A stretch of 64,000 nucleotides of DNA from Terribacillus sp. DMT04. Its GTDB lineage: Bacteria; Bacillota; Bacilli; Bacillales; Amphibacillaceae. The notes under the pieces were generated by a model. It was not told the DNA's origin, ran no database searches, and saw only the letters and a program-made list of their open reading frames with translations. The first letter of the stretch is position 1. Every line of letters begins with the position of its first letter. The translations under genes and the position numbers were made by a program. The stretch covers positions 1,428,001 to 1,492,000 of the forward strand of contig NZ_CP077639.1 of the NCBI RefSeq assembly GCF_019056395.1, read 5' to 3'. Below are positions 26,460 through 36,089 of the stretch, in pieces.

Positions 26460-27119
26460 ATGAGCGCCAAGCTTAGTATTGGTATTGTCGGCGGTTCGGG
26501 AAACCTGCCTGACCTGAATCCAGCTGCGCATACAATATGGATTGGAGCAGATGCCGGTGCATTAGCACTGGCATCTGCTGGTATTCGAATGAATTTTGCT
26601 GTTGGTGATTTCGATTCGGTATCAGAAGAGGAGCTAGAGATAATCAAGCAATACGCTGACGAAGTAAATGTCTATCCTCCTGAGAAAGATGAAACAGATT
26701 TCGAGCTTGCTATTCGGCAAGCGAAGGAGATAAAAGCGGATGAGGTCGTTGTTTACGGCGTTACTGGCGGGCGCCTTGATCACGAGCTGATCAATATTCA
26801 AATGCTTTACCGCCTGCTGGACAGCTTCTCTCGTGCTATCATCGTCGATAGACAAAATAGTGTACAGATGCATCGGCCAGGTACATATCCTATTGAACAA
26901 GATCAAAACTACCGTTATATATCATTTCTTTCATTTTCTGAGCAAGTTACTGGTCTAACCTTGACCGGATTTAAATATCCTTTAACAGATGCCGGCATCC
27001 AATGGGGGGAGACGCTGTCCATCTCGAATGAGCTTGTTGCACAAACTGGTACTTATTCTTTTGTTACAGGCATAGTAATAATCATAAAGAGCAAGGATGT
27101 ACAAAAGCTACAACGTTAG
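26460..27119 (+). CDS. thiN: Thiamine pyrophosphokinase
   Basis: ThiN transfers a pyrophosphate from ATP to thiamine to give the cofactor thiamine diphosphate. The protein is 219 residues. The first domain has GADAGALALASAGI, AVGDFDSVS and PPEKDETDFELAI, the conserved acidic core of the family, followed by VYGVTGGRLDHELINIQML. The C-terminal beta domain binds thiamine. It is in its usual place between rpe and spoVM. Its ribosome site is weak, which suggests coupling to rpe. Confidence 0.93.
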   Translation: MSAKLSIGIVGGSGNLPDLNPAAHTIWIGADAGALALASAGIRMNFAVGDFDSVSEEELEIIKQYADEVNVYPPEKDETDFELAIRQAKEIKADEVVVYGVTGGRLDHELINIQMLYRLLDSFSRAIIVDRQNSVQMHRPGTYPIEQDQNYRYISFLSFSEQVTGLTLTGFKYPLTDAGIQWGETLSISNELVAQTGTYSFVTGIVIIIKSKDVQKLQR

Positions 27120-27148
27120 GCTGCTCAGAAAAAGGAGGAAGGGGACCA

Positions 27149-27229
27149 ATGAAATTTTATACCTTTAAACTCCCGAGGTTCATCGGTGGCTTTGTTCGCG
27201 TCATTATCGGCACATTCAAGAAAGATTAG
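27149..27229 (+). CDS. spoVM: Stage V sporulation protein SpoVM
   Basis: SpoVM is a 26-residue amphipathic helix that binds the convex outer forespore membrane and anchors SpoIVA to start coat assembly. The peptide begins MKFYTFKLPRFIGGFVRV and ends GTFKKD, with Pro9 and length the same as in B. subtilis. It is too short for most gene callers. An AGGAGGAAGGGG stretch provides the ribosome site. A shared hairpin terminator follows. Its presence shows that the organism forms endospores. Confidence 0.96.
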   Translation: MKFYTFKLPRFIGGFVRVIIGTFKKD

Positions 27230-27232
27230 CAC

Positions 27233-27271
27233 AAAAAAAAGCACCCTTTCCATGAAAGGTGTGCTTTTTTT
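27233..27271. terminator. Bidirectional terminator between spoVM and rpmB
   Basis: AAAAAAAGCAC-CCTTT pairs with AAAGG-T-GTGCTTTTTTT (one bulge) around a short loop, with A-run and T-run on the two sides. It can serve spoVM on the plus strand and rpmB on the minus strand. Confidence 0.85.
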
Positions 27272-27313
27272 GTCGCATGCGAATGCTCCATAAAAGTATT
27301 TTAGAAATGCTAT

Positions 27314-27502
27314 TTATACGCGTTCGATGTTACCTTTTTTAAGTGCACGAGCTGATACATAAACTTTTTTAGGTTTACCATCAACAAGAATGCGAACTTT
27401 TTGAACGTTTGCTTTCCAAGTACGTTTATTAGCGTTCATGGCATGAGAACGAGCATTTCCAGAACGAGTAGTACGTCCAGTGATTACACATTTGCGTCCC
27501 AT
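27314..27502 (-). CDS. rpmB: 50S ribosomal protein L28
   Basis: L28 is a structural protein of the large ribosomal subunit. The product is 62 residues, [15 protein letters not shown] at the start and [14 protein letters not shown] at the end. The open frame reaches 17 codons further upstream, but AGGAGGG lies just before the ATG at 27502, which also matches the family start. Only one cysteine is left, so this is the zinc-free form. It is on the opposite strand to its neighbours, as in B. subtilis. Confidence 0.96.
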   Translation of the reverse strand: MGRKCVITGRTTRSGNARSHAMNANKRTWKANVQKVRILVDGKPKKVYVSARALKKGNIERV

Positions 27503-27655
27503 GTTATCCCTCCTAATATGACGATTAATTGTAACACTAAATAAATCTATCATAACTTAGCACGTAATGCAATAAAATACATCAAGAAAATTTACTTGAC
27601 AGTGCAGATTTTATCGGGCATTGTAAAAAGGGCTATTTTTAATCCGCTTTCAAAT

Positions 27656-27682
27656 ACACTTGCTATATAGTATAGTAAGTGT
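27656..27682. promoter_or_regulatory. Near-perfect 27-bp palindrome upstream of the Asp23-family gene
   Basis: ACACTTGCTATA and TATAGTAAGTGT flank a three-base centre; the halves match at 11 of 12 positions. It lies 30 bases before the start codon and contains -10-like TATAGT. It may be an operator, a promoter region or a leader hairpin. A TTGACA at 27596-27601 upstream lacks a well-spaced -10. Confidence 0.5.
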
Positions 27683-27711
27683 AGATTTGAGTAGCGTTAG
27701 GAGGAGCCATT

Positions 27712-28074
27712 ATGAGCTTTCATCTTACTACGGAAGATGGGAATATAACAATTGCGACGGATGTAATCGCGACATTGGCTGGAAGTGCTGCGGAAAAATG
27801 CTACGGCATCGTCGGTATGGCTTCCAGACATCAATTACGTGACGGAATAGCAGAAATTCTTCGCAGGGAAAACTATTCTAAAGGAATAGTTGTCACCCAG
27901 GCGGACAACAAGGTCCAGATCGACTTGCATATTATCGTAAGCTATGGAACGAAAATATCGGAGGTTGCGCATAATGTGCAATCCCAAGTGAAGTATACAT
28001 TGGATCGGGCATTGGGCGTGCTGACAAGCTCTGTAAACATTTATATACAAGGCGTCAGCGTTTCTGCAGACTAA
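27712..28074 (+). CDS. yloU: Asp23/Gls24 family envelope stress protein (YloU)
   Basis: Small Asp23/Gls24-family protein, 120 residues, likely bound near the membrane and linked to envelope or alkaline stress in related bacteria. The family core ITIATDVIATLAGSAAEKCYGIVGM and the C-terminal DRALGVLTSSVNIYIQGVSV are present. GGAGGA precedes the ATG. It sits directly before fakA, the same order as yloU-yloV in B. subtilis. The precise role is not known. Confidence 0.9.
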   Translation: MSFHLTTEDGNITIATDVIATLAGSAAEKCYGIVGMASRHQLRDGIAEILRRENYSKGIVVTQADNKVQIDLHIIVSYGTKISEVAHNVQSQVKYTLDRALGVLTSSVNIYIQGVSVSAD

Positions 28075-28105
28075 ACAACAGCCGGCAGATTGAGGAGGAA
28101 ACAGT

Positions 28106-29755
28106 TTGAGTGTTCGACATATAGATAGTAAGACATTTTCAGCGATGCTGCTCACAGGTGCACATCATTTATCGAATAATGCCAACACAATTGATGCACT
28201 GAATGTATTTCCTGTGCCTGATGGTGATACAGGTACTAATATGAATTTAACAATTACAGCTGGTGCGAAAGCAGTACAGGAGACAGACAGCGAGGAAGTC
28301 GGTCAAATAGCAGCTTCGTTTGCTAAAGGATTATTAATGGGAGCACGCGGTAATTCCGGTGTCATCCTTTCCCAGCTGTTCAGAGGTTTTGGTAAAGCAC
28401 TTGAAGGTAAAAGTGAATTAACGGCTGGTCAGTTCGCTAATGCGTTAGATGCTGGCACGAAGACAGCATATAAAGCTGTCATGAAACCAGTAGAAGGCAC
28501 GATTCTGACAGTGGCAAAAGACGCAGCAGCAGCTGCAGTTGAAAAATCACGAACAGAAGCAGACCCGGTGGAATTGTTCCGTTATGTGGTAGAAGCTGCG
28601 AAGCAAAGCCTTAGCCGAACGCCTGACTTGCTGCCTGTTTTGAAGGAAGTTGGCGTAGTGGACAGCGGCGGACAAGGGTTGGTAACCATCTATGAAGGAT
28701 TCTTAGCTTCACTCACAGGCGAAGAACTGCCGGAAGCTGTGCAGCATGGCAGCATGGATAACCTAGTTAGTGCCGAGCATCACAAGCAGGCACAGGACTT
28801 CCTGGATACAGCGGATATCACGTTCGGCTATTGCACAGAGTTTATGGTAAAGCTCGAATCGGACAAGCTGCAGGAGCATCCTTTCGATGAGCAGGCTTAT
28901 CGTGAGGAATTAAATGAACGCGGAGATTCTTTGCTCGTAGTGGCAGATGAAGACGTTGTAAAAGTGCATATTCATACGGAATTTCCTGGCGATGTAATGA
29001 CATACAGCCAGCAATACGGCAGCTTAATTAATATGAAAATCGAAAATATGCGAGAACAGCATGCGGCGATTGTTGGCAAGAAAGAAACAGCAAAAGAGCG
29101 CAAACAGCATAGTATTGTAACAGTTGCGATGGGCGATGGTGTGAAAGCATTGTTTGAAAGCCTAGGTGCGAATGTTGTTATTTCGGGCGGTCAGACAATG
29201 AATCCGAGCACACAGGATATTGCAGATGCCATTCAGGAAGCAAATGCTGATGCTGTTTATATATTACCGAATAACAAGAATATCACGATGGCTGCAGAGC
29301 AAGCAGCTGAAATGGCAGATACACATGCATTTGTCATCCCTACGAAAACAATCCCTCAAGGAATGCGCGCACTGCTTGCTTATGACGAAACACAAGCAGC
29401 TGATCAAAATGCAGCTGCTATGAAGGATGCAATGACGCAGGTGAAATCCGGCCAAGTAACGCATGCAGTACGAGACACGACGATTGAAGGCGTCAATATT
29501 AAAGAAGGACAATATATCGCTATCTTGGAAGGGAAGATTATATCTGCTGCTTCCGATGCGGAGGAAGCCTTAGAGCTGCTCCTGCGCAAGATGGTCGATG
29601 AAGAAGATGAATTAATTACAATCATTCGCGGTGACGATGCAAGTGCTTCTAGTGAGCGATTAGAATCACTTGTAGAAGAAGAGTTTCCGGATTCAGAACT
29701 AGAGATACATGACGGCAATCAGCCTGTATATACGTATCTTGTTGCAGTTGAATAA
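28106..29755 (+). CDS. fakA: Fatty acid kinase ATP-binding subunit FakA (YloV)
   Basis: FakA phosphorylates fatty acids bound to FakB, feeding exogenous fatty acids into phospholipid synthesis through PlsX/PlsY. The 549-residue protein has an N-terminal DhaL/Dak2 kinase domain (about 1-200) with the Mg-ADP motif FPVPDGDTGTNMNLTI, a central domain with HIHTEFPGDVMTYSQQ, and a C-terminal EDD-like domain. Start codon is TTG 28106 with AGGAGGA six bases upstream. A strong hairpin terminator follows. PlsX, encoded 4.4 kb downstream, acts in the same pathway. Confidence 0.93.
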   Translation: MSVRHIDSKTFSAMLLTGAHHLSNNANTIDALNVFPVPDGDTGTNMNLTITAGAKAVQETDSEEVGQIAASFAKGLLMGARGNSGVILSQLFRGFGKALEGKSELTAGQFANALDAGTKTAYKAVMKPVEGTILTVAKDAAAAAVEKSRTEADPVELFRYVVEAAKQSLSRTPDLLPVLKEVGVVDSGGQGLVTIYEGFLASLTGEELPEAVQHGSMDNLVSAEHHKQAQDFLDTADITFGYCTEFMVKLESDKLQEHPFDEQAYREELNERGDSLLVVADEDVVKVHIHTEFPGDVMTYSQQYGSLINMKIENMREQHAAIVGKKETAKERKQHSIVTVAMGDGVKALFESLGANVVISGGQTMNPSTQDIADAIQEANADAVYILPNNKNITMAAEQAAEMADTHAFVIPTKTIPQGMRALLAYDETQAADQNAAAMKDAMTQVKSGQVTHAVRDTTIEGVNIKEGQYIAILEGKIISAASDAEEALELLLRKMVDEEDELITIIRGDDASASSERLESLVEEEFPDSELEIHDGNQPVYTYLVAVE

Positions 29756-29762
29756 GGAAGGG

Positions 29763-29790
29763 GAAAGCTCCTGCTGCAGGAGCTTTTTTC
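29763..29790 (+). terminator. Intrinsic terminator of fakA
   Basis: AAAGCTCCTG and CAGGAGCTTT form a tight stem with a minimal loop, followed by six T. Confidence 0.88.
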
Positions 29791-29875
29791 ATTGTTTGCA
29801 GTAGGAACATATGTGTGCTGCATGCTTGAATACATGCTAAAATAGATAAAAGAGTAAAGAAAGAGGAGTGAGCCT

Positions 29876-30538
29876 ATGAAATACCAATCCGTATTCGATA
29901 TTATCGGACCGGTGATGGTCGGTCCATCTAGTTCGCATACTGCTGGTGCTGCGCGTATCGGCCGAGCAGCGCGCCTTATCTTCGGAAAAGAACCAACGTG
30001 GGCAGCTGTTCACTTGTATGGCTCGTTTGCGAAGACATATCGAGGACATGGAACTGATTTGGCGATTGTCGGCGGTCTCTTAGGCTACGATACAGATGAT
30101 GATCGAATCAGGTTCGCGTTAGAAACTGCGAAGCAGAAAAATATGAGAATTGAATTCATTGAAGATACAGCAGCTACAGAACACCCGAACACAGCACGAG
30201 TAAAGCTAGGAACAGATGACAGCAGCATGGAGCTCGTCGGTGTTTCTATTGGCGGCGGAAAAGTTGAGATTACGGAACTGAACGGCTTTGAACTGCGTAT
30301 GTCAGGCAATAAGCCAGCTATTTTGATTATGCATAATGATCGTTTTGGTGCAATTGCTTCGGTAACTCAAATTTTAGCAATGCATGAGATTAACATTGCG
30401 CATATGGAAGTTTCCAGAAAAGATGTCGGGAAAGACGCGTTAATGGTAATTGAGACGGACCAAAATGTCGAGGACAATGTGATGAAAGACTTGGAGCAAG
30501 CATCGCATATCAACCGTGTGTCTCGTTTGATGAGCTGA
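29876..30538 (+). CDS. sdaAB: L-serine dehydratase, beta subunit
   Basis: With SdaAA this forms the iron-sulfur L-serine deaminase that converts serine to pyruvate and ammonia. The protein is 220 residues: an N-terminal domain with GPVMVGPSSSHTAGAARIGR and a C-terminal ACT domain (about 148-220) with IASVTQILAMHEINIAHMEV. GAGGAGTGAG precedes the ATG. sdaAA follows after 14 nt. Confidence 0.94.
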   Translation: MKYQSVFDIIGPVMVGPSSSHTAGAARIGRAARLIFGKEPTWAAVHLYGSFAKTYRGHGTDLAIVGGLLGYDTDDDRIRFALETAKQKNMRIEFIEDTAATEHPNTARVKLGTDDSSMELVGVSIGGGKVEITELNGFELRMSGNKPAILIMHNDRFGAIASVTQILAMHEINIAHMEVSRKDVGKDALMVIETDQNVEDNVMKDLEQASHINRVSRLMS

Positions 30539-30552
30539 CAGGAGGAATGAAC

Positions 30553-31437
30553 ATGTTTCGCAACGTAGCGGAATTGATTGAACAAGCAAAGGCGGATAGC
30601 ATATCTATTTCGGAAGTGATGATTCGCCAGGAGATGGATGTCCATCAGCGCTCTCGTGAGGAAGTGATGGGACAGATGGAGCGAAATTTAGTAATCATGG
30701 AAGAAGCTGTGGAGCGTGGTTTACAAGGGGTAACGTCTCATTCCGGCTTAACCGGAAATGATGCTGTATTGCTGCAGAAATATATGGAAAAAGGCAATAC
30801 GCTCTCAGGCCATCTGCTGTTGGATGCCGTAAGTAAAGCTGTGGCAACGAATGAAGTAAATGCCGCAATGGGAATGATTTGTGCCACGCCAACCGCAGGA
30901 AGCGCAGGTTGTGTGCCGGGAGCGTTATTCGCTGTTAAAGAAAGGCTGCAGCCGACTCGCGAGCAAATGATCCGTTTTCTGTTCACAGCAGGAGCTTTTG
31001 GGTTTGTGGTAGCAAACAATGCCTCCATCAGCGGGGCTGAAGGAGGTTGTCAAGCGGAAGTCGGATCCGCTGCTGCAATGGCTAGTGCAGCAGTAGTCGA
31101 AATGGCTGGCGGCACACCAGAACAAAGTTCCGAGGCATTTGCCATAACGTTAAAGAATATGCTTGGACTTGTATGTGACCCGGTCGCTGGGTTAGTAGAG
31201 GTTCCATGTGTAAAACGGAACGCTGCTGGAGCATCAAACGCAATTGTATCTGCTGATATGGCACTGGCAGGCATTACGAGCAGAATTCCTTGCGATGAAG
31301 TCATCGGAGCGATGTATCGTATCGGGCGTTCGATGCCATCTTCCCTTCGAGAAACAGCAGAAGGCGGCTTGGCAGCTACGCCGACTGGACGGCGACTGGC
31401 AGAAATGATTAATGGTATAACTAAAGAGAAAGAGTGA
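30553..31437 (+). CDS. sdaAA: L-serine dehydratase, alpha subunit
   Basis: Catalytic subunit of L-serine deaminase, which holds the 4Fe-4S cluster. The product is 294 residues from ATG 30553; I prefer this to ATG 30547 because GGAGGA at 30541-30546 directly abuts the earlier ATG. Cysteines in GGCQAEVG, LVCDPVAG and VPCVKRNA are the likely cluster ligands, and CATPTAGSAG is the conserved substrate region. The stop overlaps the presumed recG start GTG. Confidence 0.95.
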   Translation: MFRNVAELIEQAKADSISISEVMIRQEMDVHQRSREEVMGQMERNLVIMEEAVERGLQGVTSHSGLTGNDAVLLQKYMEKGNTLSGHLLLDAVSKAVATNEVNAAMGMICATPTAGSAGCVPGALFAVKERLQPTREQMIRFLFTAGAFGFVVANNASISGAEGGCQAEVGSAAAMASAAVVEMAGGTPEQSSEAFAITLKNMLGLVCDPVAGLVEVPCVKRNAAGASNAIVSADMALAGITSRIPCDEVIGAMYRIGRSMPSSLRETAEGGLAATPTGRRLAEMINGITKEKE

Positions 31438-33479
31438 GAAACGTGCTGAAGCAACCGGTTAATCAAGTAAAAGGAATCGGTGATAGGCTTGCGGAAGGAT
31501 TGGCGAATATGGGGATCTTCACCGTAGAAGATCTCCTTTTTCATCTGCCATACCGTTATGATGTTTTCGAAGTCCAGCCGCTAGCTGAACTGATTCACGA
31601 CGATAAAGTGACAATTGAAGGAGAAATCGCCTCACCTGCCCAAGTGCAGTATTACGGTCGTAAAAAAAATAGACTGACTGTCACACTCCTTGTAGAGAAT
31701 GTCGCTGTGAAGGCAATTATGTTCAATCGCGCCTTTGCGCAAAAACAGCTGCTTCCCGGACGGCGAGTGACGATGACTGGCAAGTGGGACCAGCACCGCC
31801 TGCAGCTTACGGTTAGCAATTTTAAGCTGGGTGATGCCGATGAAATGACGCCAATTCAGCCTGTCTATGGTGTGAAGGGCAGTGTGACAGTGCGGCAGCT
31901 CCAAAAAAGCGTCAAGCAAGCATTGAACCAATTTGAAGCAGATATCAAAGAAATCCTCCCAAATACATTTTTGACGAGTTACAAACTGCCTGATCGCCGT
32001 ACAGCGCTTCAACATATGCATTTTCCAGCAGACAGGCAGTCACTTGCGCATGCCAGACGGCGATTTACGTATGAAGAATTTTTGCTTTTTCAGTTGAAAA
32101 TGCAGTTCATTCGGAAGAAAAAACGGGAAGCAAGTGCTGGCGGCAGTTTGTATTATGACAAAGAAAAAGTGAAAGACTTTATAACGACGCTCCCGTTTCA
32201 GCTGACAAATGCCCAGCAGCGTGTTTTGAAAGAAATTATGCGTGATCTTGGGTCTGCTTACCGCATGAATCGTCTGCTGCAAGGAGATGTAGGTTCAGGT
32301 AAGACAGCAGTTGCTGCAGTTGCGCTGTATGCCGCTGTAACTGCCGGGAAGCAAGGTGCTATTATGGTGCCGACGGAAATACTGGCTGAACAACATGCAC
32401 AATCATTGGCTGCTATGCTGGATGGATATGCGACGGTAGCACTGTTAACAGGAAGTGTAAAAGGCAAACGGCGTAAAGCTGTTCTCGAACAGATAGCGAA
32501 TGGTGAAGTTGACATTGTTGTCGGTACACATGCGCTCATTCAAGATGAAGTCCACTACAAAGCGCTTGCTGTGGCAATTGTCGATGAGCAGCATCGTTTT
32601 GGTGTGCAGCAGCGTCGCACACTCCGAGACAAAGGTTTGCATCCGGATGTTTTGTTTATGACTGCAACACCAATCCCGCGTACATTGGCAATTACTGCTT
32701 TTGGCGATATGGACGTCTCTGCTATTGACGAAATGCCGGCTGGCCGTAAAGAAATTGAGACGTACTGGGTAAAAGAAAATACGGTGGATCGGGTGTTGGA
32801 TTTTATCCGCAAAGAAGTAGCAGCAGGGCATCAAGCCTATGTAATTAGTCCGCTTATCGAGGAATCGGACAAGCTAGATATTCAGAATGCGGTTGATCTT
32901 CATCAGATGCTGTCAGCAGTATTTGAACCGGACATTCGAGTCGGACTCATGCACGGCCGTCTGCACCCAGATGAAAAAGAAGCTGTAATGAAGGAATTCG
33001 CCGATAATGAAACACAAGTTCTTGTTTCTACAACGGTTGTCGAAGTTGGAGTTAACGTACCGAATGCCACGCTAATGATTATTTATGACGCAGAACGCTT
33101 TGGATTATCACAGCTGCACCAGCTGCGGGGGCGTGTTGGACGCGGAGATGCACAAAGCTATTGTATTTTAATTGCGGAGCCAAAAGGAGAAATCGGTAAA
33201 GAGCGGATGCGAATTATGACGGAAACAACGAATGGATTTGAGTTGTCTGAGCAAGACTTGCAGCTGCGCGGACCTGGTGATTTCTTTGGTAAAAAGCAAA
33301 GCGGTATCCCGGAATTTAAAGTAGCGGACATGGTGCATGACTATCGTGCATTGGAAACTGCACGAAAGGATGCAGAAGAGATCATTGCCGAAGAAAAACT
33401 GGAAAACGATCCGGATTATCGCATGTTATTAGAAGCTTTAGATGCCCAGTTTGCATTGAATGGGGAAGTGCTTGACTAA
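31434..33479 (+). CDS. recG: ATP-dependent DNA helicase RecG
   Basis: RecG regresses stalled forks and processes branched DNA. The 681 residues hold the N-terminal wedge/OB domain (KGIGDRLAEGLANMGI), the Walker A motif LLQGDVGSGKTAVAA, DEQHRFG, TATPIPRTLA, and a C-terminal helicase domain with LRGRVGRG followed by the TRG region. The start is GTG 31434 (overlapping the sdaAA stop) or GTG 31443; neither has a strong ribosome site, so translation is probably coupled. The fapR promoter follows directly. Confidence 0.95.
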   Translation: MRNVLKQPVNQVKGIGDRLAEGLANMGIFTVEDLLFHLPYRYDVFEVQPLAELIHDDKVTIEGEIASPAQVQYYGRKKNRLTVTLLVENVAVKAIMFNRAFAQKQLLPGRRVTMTGKWDQHRLQLTVSNFKLGDADEMTPIQPVYGVKGSVTVRQLQKSVKQALNQFEADIKEILPNTFLTSYKLPDRRTALQHMHFPADRQSLAHARRRFTYEEFLLFQLKMQFIRKKKREASAGGSLYYDKEKVKDFITTLPFQLTNAQQRVLKEIMRDLGSAYRMNRLLQGDVGSGKTAVAAVALYAAVTAGKQGAIMVPTEILAEQHAQSLAAMLDGYATVALLTGSVKGKRRKAVLEQIANGEVDIVVGTHALIQDEVHYKALAVAIVDEQHRFGVQQRRTLRDKGLHPDVLFMTATPIPRTLAITAFGDMDVSAIDEMPAGRKEIETYWVKENTVDRVLDFIRKEVAAGHQAYVISPLIEESDKLDIQNAVDLHQMLSAVFEPDIRVGLMHGRLHPDEKEAVMKEFADNETQVLVSTTVVEVGVNVPNATLMIIYDAERFGLSQLHQLRGRVGRGDAQSYCILIAEPKGEIGKERMRIMTETTNGFELSEQDLQLRGPGDFFGKKQSGIPEFKVADMVHDYRALETARKDAEEIIAEEKLENDPDYRMLLEALDAQFALNGEVLD

Positions 33480-33488
33480 AAACGGCTG

Positions 33489-33540
33489 TTGCAATTTAAA
33501 GCCTGCTATTATATATTACCTTTAGTACCTAGTCTTAATT
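33489..33540 (+). promoter_or_regulatory. Promoter and FapR operator of the fapR operon
   Basis: TTGCAA (33489-33494) and TATATT (33512-33517) are spaced by 17 bases. Directly after comes TTAGTACCTAGTCTTAATT (33522-33540), which I recognise as the FapR operator known from B. subtilis. It covers the expected start site, so FapR would block transcription until malonyl-CoA releases it. The operon is thus self-regulated. Confidence 0.88.
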
Positions 33541-33554
33541 TTGGCGGTGGAGAA

Positions 33555-34124
33555 ATGAGAAGAAGCAAAAAAGACAGACAGGACTTGTTACGGCAAACAA
33601 TTGAACATACACCGTTCATTACAGACGAGGAATTGGCCAAAAAGTTTGGTGTCAGTATTCAGACAATCCGGCTGGACCGGATGGAGCTGACAATACCAGA
33701 ACTGAGGGAACGGATTAAGCATGTTGCTAATTCCCAATGGGATGAAACCGTTAAATCTATCAATATCGATGAAGTAATTGGTGAGATTATTGATTTAGAG
33801 CTTGATGAACGGGCAATAAGTATATTAGATATTAAACCAGAGCATGTATTTACACGAAATCAAATTGTTAGAGGTCATCACTTGTTTGCGCAGGCGAATT
33901 CTTTGGCTGTTGCCCTGATAGATGATCCGCTGGCGCTGACATTTCATTCGGAGATTACATTTACGAGACAAGTAAAACTGCATGAACGAGTGGTTGCCAA
34001 GGCGAAAGTCATTCGTCAGGATCGAAAACGAACAGTTATTGAAGTAGAAAGTGCTGTAGATCAAGAACAAGTATTCAAAGGTACGTTCGAGATGTTTCGC
34101 TCGAGCGTCAAAGAAGGGAATTAA
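33555..34124 (+). CDS. fapR: Fatty acid and phospholipid repressor FapR
   Basis: FapR represses fatty-acid and phospholipid genes and is released from DNA by malonyl-CoA. The product is 189 residues: an N-terminal helix-turn-helix (about 1-45, [21 protein letters not shown]), a linker helix and a C-terminal hot-dog effector domain with [23 protein letters not shown] 33555 follows GGTGGAG; the longer frame from 33489 runs through the operator and is rejected. It heads the operon fapR-plsX-fabD-fabG. Confidence 0.96.
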   Translation: MRRSKKDRQDLLRQTIEHTPFITDEELAKKFGVSIQTIRLDRMELTIPELRERIKHVANSQWDETVKSINIDEVIGEIIDLELDERAISILDIKPEHVFTRNQIVRGHHLFAQANSLAVALIDDPLALTFHSEITFTRQVKLHERVVAKAKVIRQDRKRTVIEVESAVDQEQVFKGTFEMFRSSVKEGN

Positions 34125-34127
34125 GTT

Positions 34128-35138
34128 ATGCGAATCGCAATTGATGCAATGGGCGGAGATCACGCACCAGAAGAAATTGTCAAAGGTGCCGTACTCGCAG
34201 CTACAGAGGACGCCTCTTTACAGCTGACGCTTGTTGGAGATCAGAAAAAGATCGAACCGCATCTTGGCGAGGTACGTCCGTCGAACATCCAAATTATACA
34301 TACAGAGGAGTTCATTACGGCAGACGATGAACCAGTGCGTGCTATCCGGCGCAAAAAGCAATCTTCGCTTGTACTGACAGCGCAAGAAGTGAAAGAAGGA
34401 CGTGCTGATGCCTGTGTATCAGCGGGTAATACAGGTGCGCTAATGACAGCGGGACTCATGGTTGTCGGGAGAATCAAAGGAATTGAGCGCCCTGCGCTCT
34501 CCCCCACGCTGCCGACAGTTGATGGAAAAGGGTTTGTATTGCTTGATGTTGGAGCGAACATTGATGCGAAAGCAACGCATTTGCTGCAGTATGCGGTAAT
34601 GGGTTCCATTTATGCAGAAAAAGTCCGCGGTATCGACAATCCGCGAGTAGGACTGCTGAATGTAGGTGCTGAAAACGGAAAAGGCAATGATTTAACGAAG
34701 AAGGCGTTCGAACTTCTTAGTCAAGCACCAATTAATTTTGTCGGTAATGTAGAAGGCCGCGATTTTCTATCGGGTGATTTTGATGTAGTTGTGACAGATG
34801 GCTTCAGCGGGAATATTGCTTTAAAAACAATTGAAGGTACGGCCTCCATGTTTTTCTCTATGATGAAAAAAGCTTTTTTGCAAAATATGAAAACCAAGCT
34901 TGCAGCAGGGATGATGAAGCCGCAGCTGAAAGAAATTAAAGCCAGCACCGAATATGCAGAATACGGGGGAGCGGCGCTGTTCGGATTAGGAGCACCAGTT
35001 GTAAAGGCACATGGCTCTTCTAACGCACGAGCAATCCAAGTAGCAATCAAGCAAACAAAACAAATGGCAGAAAAAAATGTAACAGGAATTATTGAAGATA
35101 CGATTAAGCAAATCAAGACGGATGAGGAGGAAGTATAA
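34128..35138 (+). CDS. plsX: Phosphate acyltransferase PlsX
   Basis: PlsX makes acyl-phosphate from acyl-ACP for phospholipid synthesis. The protein is 336 residues, a peripheral membrane enzyme, with [18 protein letters not shown] at the N terminus, SAGNTGALM in the middle and [11 protein letters not shown] / VGLLNVGAE later. It starts three bases after fapR and ends exactly before the fabD start. Its product pathway also receives acyl-phosphate from FakA/FakB. Confidence 0.96.
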   Translation: MRIAIDAMGGDHAPEEIVKGAVLAATEDASLQLTLVGDQKKIEPHLGEVRPSNIQIIHTEEFITADDEPVRAIRRKKQSSLVLTAQEVKEGRADACVSAGNTGALMTAGLMVVGRIKGIERPALSPTLPTVDGKGFVLLDVGANIDAKATHLLQYAVMGSIYAEKVRGIDNPRVGLLNVGAENGKGNDLTKKAFELLSQAPINFVGNVEGRDFLSGDFDVVVTDGFSGNIALKTIEGTASMFFSMMKKAFLQNMKTKLAAGMMKPQLKEIKASTEYAEYGGAALFGLGAPVVKAHGSSNARAIQVAIKQTKQMAEKNVTGIIEDTIKQIKTDEEEV

Positions 35139-36089
35139 GTGAAAAGAGTAGCATTTGTATTTCCGGGGCAAGGCTCCCAAGCAGTAGGCATGGGACAGGA
35201 AATGTACAATGAATATCAGGAAGTCAAAAGTCTTTTCCAAGCTGCAGATGAATTGCTTCCGCAGCCGATTACACCTTTAATGTTTGAAGGACCGGCTGAA
35301 GAACTGACAAAGACAGAAAATGCACAGCCTGCGCTGTTATTGACAAGTGCAGCAATTTATCAAGTATTGCAAAACGAAGGCGTTCGACCAGTTGTTACAG
35401 CAGGTCATAGCTTAGGTGAGTACAGTGCGCTAGTTGCTGCTGGTGTACTCTCTGCAGAAGATGCCGCAGTGCTCGTCAACAAGCGTGGACAGCTCATGGA
35501 GAAAGCTTATCCAGCTGGGCAAGGCTCTATGGCAGCGGTGCTTGGACTTGGAGCAGAAGAAATTCAGACCGTTCTCCAAACAGTCAATGATACGCATAAT
35601 GAGGTTGTTGATGCGGCCAATATCAACTGCCCAGGCCAAGTAGTTATTTCCGGTACGAAAAAAGGCATTGAGCTTGCGGAACCTTTGCTGAAGGAAGCAG
35701 GTGCCAAGCGTGTGCTGCCACTGAATGTGAGCGGACCGTTCCATTCTCGATTGATGAAAGAAGCGGCTGAGGAGTTTGGTTCTGTCTTGAAAGAAGTAGA
35801 AAAGACAGATGCTTCTATCCCGGTGTATGCCAATGTAACGGCAAACAAAGTGCAAGATCACAAAGATATTGAACAGCTTCTCATTGAGCAGCTATACTCT
35901 CCTGTACGATTTGAAGAGACAGTTGTACATATGCTGCAGGATGATAACCTGGATGCAATTGTAGAAATAGGAAACGGCAAAGTACTAAGCGGTCTTGTCA
36001 AAAAAATCAACCGTCGCACAACAACTTTCAACGTACAAGATCCTGAAACATTGCAGGCTTTCTTGACGTGGTATAAGGAGGAAGCATAA
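35139..36089 (+). CDS. fabD: Malonyl-CoA:ACP transacylase
   Basis: FabD loads malonyl groups onto acyl carrier protein, the supply step of fatty acid elongation. The 316-residue protein has [13 protein letters not shown] near the start, the nucleophile motif [10 protein letters not shown] (Ser about 91) and the catalytic His in GPFHSRLM. The start is GTG 35139, directly after the plsX stop. It overlaps fabG by one base. It consumes malonyl-CoA, the molecule that controls FapR. Confidence 0.96.
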   Translation: MKRVAFVFPGQGSQAVGMGQEMYNEYQEVKSLFQAADELLPQPITPLMFEGPAEELTKTENAQPALLLTSAAIYQVLQNEGVRPVVTAGHSLGEYSALVAAGVLSAEDAAVLVNKRGQLMEKAYPAGQGSMAAVLGLGAEEIQTVLQTVNDTHNEVVDAANINCPGQVVISGTKKGIELAEPLLKEAGAKRVLPLNVSGPFHSRLMKEAAEEFGSVLKEVEKTDASIPVYANVTANKVQDHKDIEQLLIEQLYSPVRFEETVVHMLQDDNLDAIVEIGNGKVLSGLVKKINRRTTTFNVQDPETLQAFLTWYKEEA

